From assembly GCA_025526935.1 (NCBI GenBank), contig JAHLKD010000019.1, forward strand, positions 522,951 to 586,950: a DNA stretch of 64,000 bases, read 5' to 3'. The position numbers were made by a program, and so were the translations under genes. Origin of the DNA: Cladochytrium replicatum. Lineage: Eukaryota; Chytridiomycota; Chytridiomycetes; Cladochytriales; Cladochytriaceae. Below the pieces are notes generated by a model that was given only the letters and a program-made list of their open reading frames with translations, searched no databases and was not told where the DNA came from. Position 1 is the stretch's first letter. Each line of letters opens with the position of its first letter. Of this stretch, positions 1 through 10,171 are shown piece after piece.

Positions 1-1065
1 CTGACTCAGTTTTCAGTTTATTCTGATATTGAGAAGTCAAGACGTTGCGATCAAAGATGCAGACATGAAAGTGGTATGCGAAGAGGGGCCTATGTTATTG
101 TGAAGCAAAGTTTGAGACTGACCCAATGTCCCTCTCTTTCAGCTATTCAAGAAGATCCACAGTGCGTACGTAAATCTCACATCAAACCCATTTTACGGTG
201 AGTTAAAAAAATGCCTTTTTCTTTGCCTTGCCTTCAATTTCATTTCAAAGATCCCGATGCAAACAAGATGATAACTTCGAAGCTTTTCGCTGCAACAGTC
301 GCCGAAGTTTTCTGAGATCGAAACCTACGTTACTCACTCTTTTGTACAATGAATGCATTGCAAGATCGAATGCTCTAAAATATCGAGCATTTGTGCGATC
401 TGTATTTGTTTTTCCTGGGTCTGTTCCAATCAAGAAGTGCCCGATCCTCAGCTCGTCCGGTCGGAATCAACTAAAGCAGTCCGCAAATAAACCGCTCGCC
501 TTCTTAGACTTGCAAGCTCCCTTTACCGTCCCCATCTTTCCTCCTCAGGTACGTAGTCCCCCAGCCGCCACACGCGCTTGTCGTTGCTCCCAAGCCAACA
601 CCCCCAGCAACTTTTCAACTTTCGCTGGAAAGGAAATCATCGGGGCGGTCGCAGCAGGCTGCCCTTCCCGCTCCCAAGCTTTCTCTCACTGATCCTGCAA
701 TTTTTGCTCTGTAATTTGCAGTGTGTCAGCACACCAACATCTCAACACAGTGTTAGCTTGAACAAACTTTTCTCGTTTGCGTCTCAGGTAGACCATGCGG
801 AGTGAACTCAAGAGCAATATGTGTACTGAAACTTGTTAATTCTCAATTCAGGCTGGCAGATATCTAGAACCTTTTGAATCCATCCATCTTAAGCGTCTAC
901 CTCTACTCCCCCTTCTCTGTGCGGCAGCTACCTCGCCGGCCTTCAAAAAAACACATTGCAGACGTAGGTTTTGGGACTGATGAGCGAGGCTCTCTGTATT
1001 TCCACCCAATGGCTAACAATTCGCCTTTGTTTTCAAATCACTCGTTTACTCTTTCGTTTCGGGGT
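1..1065. other. No recognisable gene; upstream region of the PKA regulatory subunit gene
   Basis: Several short open frames exist on both strands (for example about 228-692 plus), but none has a recognisable domain, and the longest lacks an ATG start. The stretch 874-1065 is open in the frame of the following gene, so a longer N terminus for that gene cannot be excluded. The rest is probably promoter and 5' leader. Confidence 0.4.
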
Positions 1066-2572
1066 ATGGATACACCCAATTACATCCTTGGGTCCTTGGG
1101 TATGAATGCACCGCAGCCCCAACCCGCGATGAGTGAAAGATTTTCGAGCGATCCATCAGCAGTCCAATCCGTGTTTCCCGAAATTCTCAAAGACCTGAAC
1201 CGAGAGGTGCTCAGGGCCCAACCACAAGATATTTACCAGTTTTGCGCAAATTATTTCAACCAGAAGCTCGCCGAGGAACGCTCCAAACTTTTGGCACTTG
1301 GTGGGTGGTTTCCGCTGTTTCCTTCGCATTGGACTCACCGATCACTCTTCTTTCCCCCACAGCAGACGGACACCAGCATACAGGCGGATCGATGGTGACA
1401 GGCAACGATTCCGCTGTCATGAGGACGATGGAGGAAGACGAGGAAGCAAAAAAGCTTTCTGGTGGCGCTGAGGATGAGAGCGACACGTACACTGATGACG
1501 ACGACGAGGAAGAGGATGAGGAAGAGGAGGCCGCCCCACCGCCACCCCCTCCTACCTACAACCGCGGCCGCCGCACCTCCGTGTCCGCCGAGTCGATGGC
1601 TCCGACCCTGGACACCAACTACGTCAAGAAGGTCGTGGACAAGTCCGACGAGCAGCGGCAGCGAATCAAGCAGTCCATCATCAACAACTTTCTCTTCCGC
1701 TCCCTCGACGAGGAGCAGTACGCTGACGTAGTGAACGCGATGGAGGAGAAGAAGGTCGCTGCGGGCGAGGAGGTGATTCAGCAGGGGAGCATGGACTGCG
1801 ACTACTTTTACGTTGTCGAGACTGGAACGTTGGACGTCTTTGTGTCGAGGAACGGGCAGCCGGCTGTGAAGGTTACGGATTATGGACCGGGGGGGAGCTT
1901 TGGAGAGCTCGCGCTGATGTACAACGCCCCCCGTGCCGCGACGGTCGTGTGCACCTCGACCGCTGTGCTATGGGCCCTGGACCGCGTGACGTTCCGTCGG
2001 ATCTTGATGGAGAACACGTCGAGGAAGAGGCGGATGTACGAGGAGTTCCTTGAAGAGGTGCCGCTGCTTGTGTCGCTTGAGCCGTATGAGAGGCACAAGA
2101 TTGCGGACGCGCTCGAGTCGGTGACGTTCAATGACGGGGACACAGTGATCAGGCAGGGAGATCGCGGGGACAACTTTTTTATCATCGAGTCTGGGGAGGC
2201 GAGGGTCACGCAGACGGACGAGAGTGGAGTCGAGCACGAGTCGTCGGTTACGCTCAAGAAGGGTCAATATTTCGGAGGTGAGGAGACGAGCGGAAATAGA
2301 GTTGAAAAATGTTTATTGATGCTCACCACTATTTAAAGAACTTGCGTTGATTACAAACGAGCCGAGGAGAGCCACGATCATCGCCAAGGGCAGGCTCAAG
2401 TGCGCAAGCTTGGGGAAGAAGGCGTTCGAGCGATTGTTTGGTCCTGTTTTGGATATTGTCAAGAGGAACGCTACAAACTACCAAAAGATTGCCGAGCAAG
2501 TTTTGGTGAGTGCTTCTTTTATCCGATGTCGATGCATTGCTGATCTACCTACAACTTTAGCCAAAGGCGTGA
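1066..2572 (+). CDS. cAMP-dependent protein kinase regulatory subunit
   Basis: This is the cytosolic cAMP-binding inhibitor of protein kinase A. Exons 1066-1300, 1363-2277, 2339-2505 and 2561-2572 give 442 residues with all phases matching. Residues about 37-78 form a RIIa dimerisation/docking domain (FPEILKDLNREVL...). A very acidic stretch (about 115-134) and a run of prolines precede the inhibitor site RRTS at about 148-151; a serine at this position marks a type II-like, autophosphorylated subunit. Two cyclic-nucleotide-binding domains follow, with phosphate-binding cassettes FGELALMYNAPRAATV and, restored only by splicing across 2278-2338, GELALITNEPRRATI. The last exon codes for only PKA and the stop. 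The start is uncertain, because in-frame ATGs also occur at 1102 and 1129 and the frame is open upstream. The family call is firm. Confidence 0.93.
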
Positions 2573-3296
2573 ATGGGAATCTGGTTTGGAGGAGATAGAA
2601 GCAGGGTTCACGAGAAAACATGCGTCTGATTTGAGCCTTTTTTTTAAGCTTTTGGTGCGCAAGGGATCTTCTGTAGTGTAGCATTTTCTTGTGTTCCTCT
2701 TTCCTTTGTTACCAAACCTGTGTTTCTCCCCAATTCCATCCTTGACACTTTTACGGCCCTGCATTGGTGATCCCGTCGTGGACTTTTTCCGCTTTATTTT
2801 TAAATTGTCTTTCAGTTTTCTGTTCTTTTTTTTATTAAGAGAGTAATGTCTCGACAAACAGGTTTTCTTCCCCAACGTGGTTTCTATCTATTTTGGCGAT
2901 GAGGTCTGCGCTGGCATTCCTCTTTCAGTATTAAAGCGTAGAAAACATTGTTTGCTCCCTCCCTCTTCGTATTTGCCTGCCTTTTTCCTGTCAGACTCAT
3001 TTGTGTAGTTGCTTCGATCAGTTTCCAAAAGGTTTCTTCAGACGACAAAGCAGTTTACGCAGATGGTCGACAATTGATTGGTGGTAAAGCAGCCTTGTTT
3101 TTTTTCAAGAATCTCTTTCAGGTTAAAACCAATAATTTACAACAGGTTTGTGAACACTCTCCAAGGTCCGACAAGCTCGAGGGCAATCGATACATCGCCA
3201 CACACTTTCGACACTTGGAAAATAACTAAAAAGTCTTGGATCAGTACCTATCAAAACAGAAAAAAATCAGCTACCGCTCAAACGTACATTACTCTC
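2573..3296. other. Convergent intergenic region
   Basis: This is the space between the 3' ends of the PKA regulatory subunit gene (plus) and the histone H2A gene (minus). It is A/T-rich with short frames only. I see no RNA gene, repeat or conserved protein in it. Confidence 0.5.
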
Positions 3297-3884
3297 TCAG
3301 TCGTCATACTCCTGACTCTGGCTTCCGGGGGGACCCATCTTCTTTCCCATGGGGTCCTTGGACTTTTTGGGCAGCAGGTTGTTGTGAATGTTCGGAAGCA
3401 CACCGCCCTGGGCGATTGTGACGTTTCCAAGGAGCTTGTTCAACTCCTCGTCGTTCCTGATGGCGAGCTGCAAGTGGCGGGGAATGATACGGCTCTTCTT
3501 GTTGTCGCGGGCAGCATTGCCTGCCAACTCGAGAATTTCGGCGCCGAGGTACTCGAGGACAGCGGCGAGGTAGACGGGGGCGCCTGTGGTGTGTGAGTTA
3601 AGGTCAGATCTATTTTTTTCGTTGGTGTCAGAGTTTGGGGGTTTGATTTCATACCAGCACCGATACGCTGAGCGTAGTTGCCCTTGCGGAGGAGACGGTG
3701 GATACGACCGACGGGGAACTGGAGACCCGCACGTGCGGAACGAGACTTTCCGAGCTTCTTGTCGGCCGAGCTAGAGCTCGACTTACCTTTTCCACCTGCA
3801 GACAGACAAGCCAAGAGTCAATACGAGGCGAATGTGCGCTTTCGTATTTGATGGAGACGTACCGGTAGCTTTACCTCCTGCCAT
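3297..3884 (-). CDS. Histone H2A with an H2A.X-type SQ tail
   Basis: Core nucleosome histone. Exons on the minus strand are 3884-3863, 3795-3655 and 3583-3297, giving 149 residues. The first exon is only 22 nt (MAGGKATG). The histone fold is canonical: [20 protein letters not shown], then [19 protein letters not shown] and [20 protein letters not shown]. The C terminus reads GSQSQEYDD, so the damage-responsive SQ motif is present but is followed by Tyr and two Asp instead of ending right after the motif. No divergent H2B gene was found in the next 2 kb, although the pair is often arranged that way in fungi. A TATTTAAG element about 55 bp upstream may be the core promoter. Confidence 0.96.
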
Positions 3885-3938
3885 TTACAAGCGAGAGTGT
3901 TTGGGCGACGGATTAAAGTGTTGGTGGGGGGTTGGTGG

Positions 3939-3948
3939 CTTAAATAGG
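3939..3948 (-). promoter_or_regulatory. TATA-like element upstream of histone H2A
   Basis: Reads CCTATTTAAG on the minus strand, about 55 bp upstream of the H2A start codon. The spacing suits a core promoter of a highly expressed gene. The assignment rests on sequence and position only. Confidence 0.35.
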
Positions 3949-4231
3949 AATAATAGTGTGAACCAAAGTCACATGATACTGTTAATGTAGCTTGTTTGGG
4001 ACGCTGTAAACCACATTTCGAGCATCCTATCATAGAAGAACACTCAGCACTTCGGGAAAGCGGCATCTTGTCGTTGAGCGTCACAAAGCGTGATCGGCCA
4101 ATACTAGCAATCTCGCACCAACTGGCACCTTTGCTGCAACATGCGACACTATCTTCTCCATCTCATCTGAACAAGCATAAACTCACAAACATAAACTCCG
4201 CGCGACTTGAGACAGCTTCTCCCGATTCTTG

Positions 4232-4774
4232 ATGTCATCTTCTAATCCTCCAACCGACGTTGCAGCCGCGCCTAAGTATTCAAAAGTGAAAGAGAAAACC
4301 AACGAGAATAAAGAAGAGCAGAAAACGGCGGGTAAATACACGTCGAGGGGAAAGCACTGCTTGAGAGGGTATGTGTGCAACGCAGATTCGAGCAAAGGAA
4401 GGAATGCGCGCGGAGGGCTCGACATCACGAAGCACCAAGTCACGGTTCTTCCATCAGTGGAAGCTCGGCTCTCGGAACTTCGGGGATAGATTCCACGTCG
4501 AATCTTTGTGCCACGATTTGCTCGCCGTCTGCATCTTTCCGATCCCCTTTTCCTTCAAGAATTCCTGTGAAATTGCGTAAGTTTTCTTTCATCTTATCAA
4601 TTGAACACGTACGTTATGGAAATGCTGAACGCATCCAAAGAGCCGTCTCATGAGCTCGTCTTTCCGCTTTGCAAGTCTCCACCCGAGAACAGCGATCGAG
4701 TTCGTGGGGTTCGAATTTTTGAAAGCCTTTTTCACAGGATCCTAAATCTCTCGCTCCCCCCGCGAGATCGATAG
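4232..4774 (+). CDS. Predicted small three-exon protein, unknown function
   Basis: A candidate gene supported only by splice logic. Exons 4232-4368, 4458-4576 and 4641-4774 have donors GTATGT and GTAAGT and acceptors TCAG and AAAG, with phases that match. They give 129 residues starting MSSSNPPTDVAAAPKYSKVK, with a Lys/Glu-rich N terminus, a Ser/Pro-rich middle and the end LPPRDR. I recognise no domain. Its 3' end overlaps by 33 nt the end of a candidate minus-strand gene. Both models could be wrong; transcript evidence would settle this. Confidence 0.35.
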
Positions 4775-5234
4775 CATCAATAGCACAGAGAAGGTAATTT
4801 CGCCTCTATACACGGATTTCGACGGCTTGAACAGATATGCTTGCGGAGAAATGGTCCGGAATTGGGCGACGTGCGATAACTCAAATCTCGGCAGAAATCT
4901 CATTCTGTTTTATGCCCCCTTGGAATACGAAATCCTTAACGATCATACCGCGAGGTTGATTCTCGACAGGCTTCTTGATTTTGAAGAAATCCACAACGCT
5001 TCCTTCCGATGTCCCCGACTTCATCAAGAAAGTGAAGGCGTTGTCGAGAGCGTAAAAAGCCTCAGCGAGTGCCTTGTATCTTTTGGGATGCTTCACAGCG
5101 ACCAAGAGCTGAGAGCCTGTTGAAGGGCGTTCGTGGGGCTCACTTTTGGTCTCGGTGCTAGCAGCGTTTTGGACGGGAGAGACGGTTGGCGTTGGTGGTG
5201 GAGGTGCTGTTGAGCTGAAGAAGGATTTGAATAT
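4742..5234 (-). CDS. Possible CDT1-like replication-licensing protein, 5' end not resolved
   Basis: A minus-strand exon (about 5234-4949) encodes a proline-rich stretch, then KHPKRYKALAEAFYALDNAF and a segment reading DFFKIKKPVENQ. This resembles the geminin-binding/winged-helix start of CDT1 (pattern: Pro..Lys-Tyr..Leu-Ala-Glu..Phe..Leu-Asp, then Val-Glu). A phase-matched intron 4948-4840 would lead to a last exon 4839-4742. Without that splice the frame stops near 4881. The upstream exons and start codon could not be found. The match is short and by eye, so the function is tentative. Confidence 0.3.
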
Positions 5235-5887
5235 CTTTGCGATTGTAGCCCCTCGTATTCCACAATGTCACCTTTCTGCAAATCGAAGAGGTATGGTGAG
5301 GTGAAGAAGAGCGGGATCGAGAGCCTGGGATCGACACCGCCATCTGCCGCTTCGGAGTGTGGACATCATCGGCTTCACGATCACGCGTTTTAGCAATCTC
5401 CTTGAGTGTGCAATGCTCTAGTGATGTGTCTGAACATCTGCAACGGCTCGGTTCTTCAGCGTGCTCGACGAATGGATTGGCATCTTGTACGGTAGCTTAA
5501 AAAAGGGAACAATATTGCACACACAAAGTTACCTTCGTTTGTGTTGCAGTGGAAGGGTCACGTTTTCCGATTTTATTGTGAGCTTGAGATGCAGAGTGCA
5601 GCTTCAGCTTGTTCGATGCCAGGAGAGCCTTCAGCGATGGCCGTTCCATCTCGGTTTGCGTATTGGATTGTATGTATTGGACGGGAGACACGACGAAATT
5701 GTATTGCACGTGACTACGTGGAGCATGGGAAAGCAACTTCCTAATTAAGATTTACACTTGGTTGGAACGAACAAACGGTCTCAGTCCATTCCTTGTAGTT
5801 GTTTCACTGCGCTGAAGTTTTGCTGCAGACGGAGAAATCAGCATATTCACGCTCATACCTCCAACTAAAAATCAGGATCGTGAGCTT
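5235..5887. other. No recognisable gene
   Basis: Short frames on both strands only. It may hold 5' exons of the candidate CDT1-like gene and the 3' flank of the BTB protein gene. No repeat or RNA gene was seen. Confidence 0.4.
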
Positions 5888-7963
5888 TCATTGGACAAGC
5901 AAAGCGCAGATATCACCTTTGGCCAACTCAGCGAGAAGGACAGGATCAAGTCCCGCAAGCTCTCCAGAACTGTGGAAACTAACCAATCGCTTTCCAACAT
6001 GCTCGATCGCTCGTCGACGACTTTTGCTCCAAATCTCCAAGATGGCAACATCTCGTCCCGGTATCGACTCGAGCGCTTTCACGATCCTGTCAAGAGATTG
6101 AAGGAGTACAGCGATATTTGAGAGTCCATCGGAACCACCCCGACTTCGAACGCTGGGTGCCGAACGTAGAACTTTGTCCACCGTGTTTATGACGACAATG
6201 TGGGTAACTCTGATGTTCAAGAGGTCGGGAAGCCCGTCTATCTGATCTGGACTCGCATCCTCATCGAACGCAAATTTTGGAGCCGGTCCACCCCCCGGAA
6301 GCTCTCCGCACCATATCGTCGATCCGGATGAGAAAGAGGGCGGGACCACGCTCTTCGCATGCCGATTCAATCCGAAAAGCGAGAAATGCCGATTCATCGG
6401 GGTCGAGAGGACCTTGAGCGCATTCGCACTCATGAATGACACGGCTCGGTCGTGAAGTATCTTCAGTATCTCGATGGTGGTGCAAACTCGTTCGACGAGT
6501 TTAGAAATCTTGGGTGGGGGGGACAGAGGTGTTGTTGCTTTCTTCTTTGGCGAGAGGGTTTCTACGAAGAGATGCTTCTGGTACTCCCGTCGGGCTTGGA
6601 GCTGCGAAAGCGCTTTTTGGATTGTGGTCGACGGGGCGAGTTCTTCGAGACGTGCCATCAGCCAGTGGGTCCGGAGCAACACAGCAGGTGCAGAGGAAGG
6701 ATTTAGAGATGCAATGGTTTGGTCCAATACCATGGCTTGTCGCACTGTTGAAAGATCCTGGAAAATGAAATGAGCTGTTTCGGAAGAAGTTGGTCTGGAT
6801 TCGAGCGTTGCTGAAGTCGAGTCGATATCTGCCGCTGGAGAGATCTCATCCGGCTGATTCAAAAGCTTAGTTGAGGACATCTCATTTGGTTGCTTTGCTG
6901 AAGCTGTAACGCGACCAGATCCGATCGGGATTCGACTTTTAGGAGCAGTTTTTGCAGGTGCAGACGAAGTGGTGCGCACTGGAACGTTGGCAGTACCTCC
7001 ACTGACTGTCTTAAAAGGACTTGGCCGTGAGCCAGCCTTGAGCGGGCTCTTTGAGTCGAGTTTCACCATCGTTGGATTCAACGCAGCAGGCTTGCTCATC
7101 TGTTCCTTTGCATCCAGCCTCTCTTTCACACTACTCGTCCCTCCATTCTTCGCAGCCAAACCATCCTTCTTCTTTTTCGCAGGAAACATCGTCCGTATCG
7201 AAAACAAAAGCACTCTCAGTAGCCTCCCAGTCAAATGCTTTGCACAATCGGTAGAAATCTCCACCGCCCACGGCTTCATCTCTGCAAGCATTTCTTCGAA
7301 TTTCGTTCGTCCACCGCTCCTCCCGACTTCCATCATATTTACAAGCTTTTCGACCGCCGAAACAGCGTAATTTCGCGCTCTCCTGATCCCTTCAACGTCC
7401 ATCATCTGCGGCTCATCTTCATCCACCGCCCCCATCTGCCCTTCTTTCATCACGCAATTCCAAAGATATGGCAGCTGAATCGTGCAATTAACGCATTCGT
7501 TCTTGTCGCAGTCGTCCATGTCTAGATGCGCTTCCTTTCTGAGCTCCGCCATGATTAGTGGAGTGAGCTCAGTGACACACAGAAAATCAGCGATGCGTTG
7601 GAGGCTCAGGAGCATCCGGATCCGATCCATTGGCATGAGCGATTGCGATGATTCTCGTCCTTGAGATGCAATTGGCACGTCATTTGGAGCTATTCGTAAT
7701 TCACCGGTGTATGTCCACAAGAGGAACGTCCAAAGTGTTGCAGGATCGTCCACGACATCCTCGGTGAGAACTATAGAGCCCGCGCTGGAGTCGGAGAATC
7801 CATGGGTGGTGAGTGCGGAGAAATAAGGGATGCGGGAGAGGACGTCTCTGTGACAACGGAATTCTCCGTTCGGGTGGAAGATAGTGAAGTCCGCGCAGGA
7901 TTCGTCTGGGTGAAGCAGTCGCCGAGCGTTGTCCCCAAGCCAGGTTCCACTGTCACCCTCCAT
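5888..7963 (-). CDS. BTB/POZ domain protein, intronless
   Basis: A single 691-residue frame from ATG at 7963. A BTB/POZ fold lies at about residues 20-95: CADFTIFHPNGEFRCHRDVL, then SRIPYFSALTTHGF and a VLTEDVVDDPATLWTFLLW segment, matching the usual D-hxF..G..hxxHrxhL..s.yF pattern. After a helical linker comes a long Ser/Thr/Pro/Lys-rich region (about 260-430), then a helical C-terminal half without a recognised domain. BTB proteins of this kind act as dimeric scaffolds or Cullin-3 adaptors, but no Kelch or MATH partner domain is present, so the role is unknown. It lacks introns, unlike most genes around it. Confidence 0.8.
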   Translation of the reverse strand: MEGDSGTWLGDNARRLLHPDESCADFTIFHPNGEFRCHRDVLSRIPYFSALTTHGFSDSSAGSIVLTEDVVDDPATLWTFLLWTYTGELRIAPNDVPIASQGRESSQSLMPMDRIRMLLSLQRIADFLCVTELTPLIMAELRKEAHLDMDDCDKNECVNCTIQLPYLWNCVMKEGQMGAVDEDEPQMMDVEGIRRARNYAVSAVEKLVNMMEVGRSGGRTKFEEMLAEMKPWAVEISTDCAKHLTGRLLRVLLFSIRTMFPAKKKKDGLAAKNGGTSSVKERLDAKEQMSKPAALNPTMVKLDSKSPLKAGSRPSPFKTVSGGTANVPVRTTSSAPAKTAPKSRIPIGSGRVTASAKQPNEMSSTKLLNQPDEISPAADIDSTSATLESRPTSSETAHFIFQDLSTVRQAMVLDQTIASLNPSSAPAVLLRTHWLMARLEELAPSTTIQKALSQLQARREYQKHLFVETLSPKKKATTPLSPPPKISKLVERVCTTIEILKILHDRAVSFMSANALKVLSTPMNRHFSLFGLNRHAKSVVPPSFSSGSTIWCGELPGGGPAPKFAFDEDASPDQIDGLPDLLNIRVTHIVVINTVDKVLRSAPSVRSRGGSDGLSNIAVLLQSLDRIVKALESIPGRDVAILEIWSKSRRRAIEHVGKRLVSFHSSGELAGLDPVLLAELAKGDICALLVQ

Positions 7964-8114
7964 GGACGCAAATTTTCATCAAACTGCAACACCAAATCAC
8001 GACGAAATTGTTCATTTAAAATGTTTGAAGTGCCCACATCTTGAAGTGACCGCAACAATTGGGCACACCGACGAAGTAAAGTTCACAACTCATGCTCAAA
8101 GCAGCACACTCCGA

Positions 8115-8455
8115 TCACTAGTGACAGCTCCCTCCCATATACCCCTGCTACCTACCTTTCGAGTGCGAGTTGGAATCCACTGCTTCTAACCAGTACCGAC
8201 CAGTTAATGATGGGAAGAAAGGAACCGATTGATTAGTTTGACAGATGAATATGGCGCTTTGCGTAGAAAAGAGTCTCAGTTTTTTTTGTTTCAGTACAAA
8301 GTGAAAGCTGGAGTGAGAGAACGAGTGTGGCCACAATTAAGAACTTACTCGATAAGCAGCAGTATGAGGTGGAAACGGTGGTATCTTCAGGGACCGCGAT
8401 CGTGGACGTCATTAGGAATGGAAAGAAGCAGCTGATCAGAGCAATGATCAAATGA
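8115..8455 (+). pseudogene. Degenerate LURP-one/tubby-C-like gene fragment
   Basis: This stretch is a broken homologue of the copy at 9071-9798. Shared pieces are the CTCCCTCCCAT(A/T)TACCCCTGC block near 8126, VNDGK-like sequence near 8205, an intron acceptor followed by TACAAAG (YKVKAG), and the end segment VATIKNLLDKQQYEVETVVS ending in IRNGKKQLIRA. A frameshift separates YKVKAGVRER from the VATIKN segment, and about 165 bp equivalent to the central strand region of the second copy is missing. It ends at TGA 8453-8455. It is probably not functional. Confidence 0.55.
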
Positions 8456-9070
8456 TGATGAGCGGCCCCACGGGAGGTTTTGATGCTTTTCTTTGTGTGT
8501 CAATCAAGCTCGCATTTAAGTAGCACAATGAATTTACTGGGCATGGAAGAAGTAGAATCGTATCGGCTCGTGGACTTGTTTCCCGGCTTGTCAACTATTT
8601 GCATACCTCCACCCCACTAGATATCAAAGGAGGTCATCGATTTCTGAACTCAGTTTGGACGCCTAACCACAGTGCAGCAATCGTGCCGTCTCCTCGTCCC
8701 CCATTCCTACGCTTTGCCGGATCCCTATGCTGGACAATATCATACCACGTTCCATCATGAGCCCTAGTTTGGACGATGTCGGAGCCGTGGCCGTGAACGA
8801 TTGGGGCGCTTTCGTGATTCATAGTTCACCAACATATACCCAAACCAAGAATGTTCAGAATTAATATTCGCCAACACCATCCTGTGGAGCCTGGGACATA
8901 TATCGATAAAGCATGCAATTTGAAAGTGACACCAATGAATGTGTTGTTCGTTGTCGGAGAGAGTCCTTTGGTGGCAGAAATCGCGATATCTAAGACCTTC
9001 GGAACCAACGGTCAGGTATGCACTCAAATTTTCATCAATTAATCTTTCACCAGCTCCAATTCCACAGATA
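8456..9070. other. Region between two decayed gene copies
   Basis: Contains a 63-codon plus-strand frame (ATG 8851) with a possible intron beginning GTATGC at about 9015. The segment YIDKACNLKVTPMNVLFVVG has a strand-like spacing similar to the neighbouring LURP-one-like copies and may be a further relic, but the similarity is too weak to call. Nothing else is recognisable. Confidence 0.3.
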
Positions 9071-9798
9071 TGACAAGCACTGAGGAGGTTGGTTTCGAAC
9101 TCATGCCCACAACCGCGCACCCTGATCCTATCACCGGTAGTTCCCTCCCATTTACCCCTGCCGCCTTTCGGTCCATGGCGACAACATGGCTCCCGAGGGC
9201 GGCATCACCCTCAAATTCAAAGACGCACCCGTAACACACGACGTCTCCATCGAAAATTACTACACCAAGGAAGTGCTGTTCACTGTGACCACTCCGATGT
9301 TCTCAAGCTCCACAACGGTCAACGATGCACGTGGGAACTGTGTGTGCTAGATGGAACCTTGGGGCTTTTTCCATGATAGATATGTTAATGATGGGAAGGG
9401 GAATCGCCTGGTGAGCTATTAAATTTTTTGACGGCTCATAAGCGAACTCTCAACTTCAATAAATGCTCTCAGTATAAAGCAAACTTCCCGAAGCGATGGG
9501 GAGAGCGAATGATCGCGGCTACCGTTAAAAACGAACTCGATGATCAGCAGTACGCTGTGGAACTGGTGGTCTCTTCCGGGGCTGCCTGTATGTACGTCAC
9601 CATTGAGGGAAAGAAACAGCTTGTTGCGGTTAAAGGAACTGGTGGGATGTTTAAGAAATCTACACCACGAAAGTTGCTGAGGGTATGGATATGCCCCTGG
9701 TGGCTGTTTTCACTGTAGCTCTTATTTATCAGGATAGAGCTAATGCTAGGAATCGTATTTCTATGATGACAAGCGTTGCCGGTGCAGGAGGAATTTAA
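9071..9798 (+). pseudogene. LURP-one / tubby C-terminal-like protein gene, disrupted
   Basis: The pieces read as one LURP-one-related (tubby-like beta barrel) protein. They begin MTSTEEVGFELMPTTAHPDP, followed after a frame change near 9170 by HGDNMAPEGGITLKFKDAP and EVLFTVTTPMFSSSTTVNDA. An in-frame TAG at 9348-9350 follows, then DRYVNDGKGNRL. A good intron (GTGAGC to TCTCAG, about 9411-9471) leads to YKANFPKRWGERMIAATVKN. After another frame change near 9655 comes KVAEGMDMPLVAVFTVALIY, close to the family's C-terminal pattern (Val..Gly-Val-Asp..Leu-Val), ending at TAA 9796. Three lesions make it a likely pseudogene; unusual splicing could rescue only some of them. Confidence 0.55.
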
Positions 9799-10171
9799 TC
9801 GCTACCATAATATGAATACAAGAGAGCAGCCCAAACGAAGATTGACGCTCGTGGCTTCAGCCGCGCAAAGTTGCCAGCCATACTTTTACTGTGAAATCTG
9901 CAGAAGAAGAAGTGAGGATGCGTTGCTTGTACGGATGGAAGTTGACCTCGTACACACGGCCCCGCGTCCTTCGAGTCGTTGCAGCAGCTCACCGCCCGTA
10001 GAGAGCCCACCTCCGGATCCTGATCCCATCGATCCCGACGAGCTCGAGCCTGATCCGCAGCTCCTCTAGATACCAAGTCCTGATGTGGCTGAAGTGCTTC
10101 CAAACCAACGTTTTCTTGAACGGGAGAAAGTTGAAGAGAGATTCAGAGAGCTAATGGATTGCGGTTGGCTA
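9799..10171. other. No recognisable gene
   Basis: Continues an open plus-strand frame with a Pro/Asp-rich end (to about 10069) that has no recognisable domain. It is otherwise the 3' flank of the minus-strand WD-like gene. Confidence 0.35.

Noticed and set aside
3885-5887. Divergent histone H2B gene next to H2A
   Set aside because: No H2B core sequence was found on either strand.
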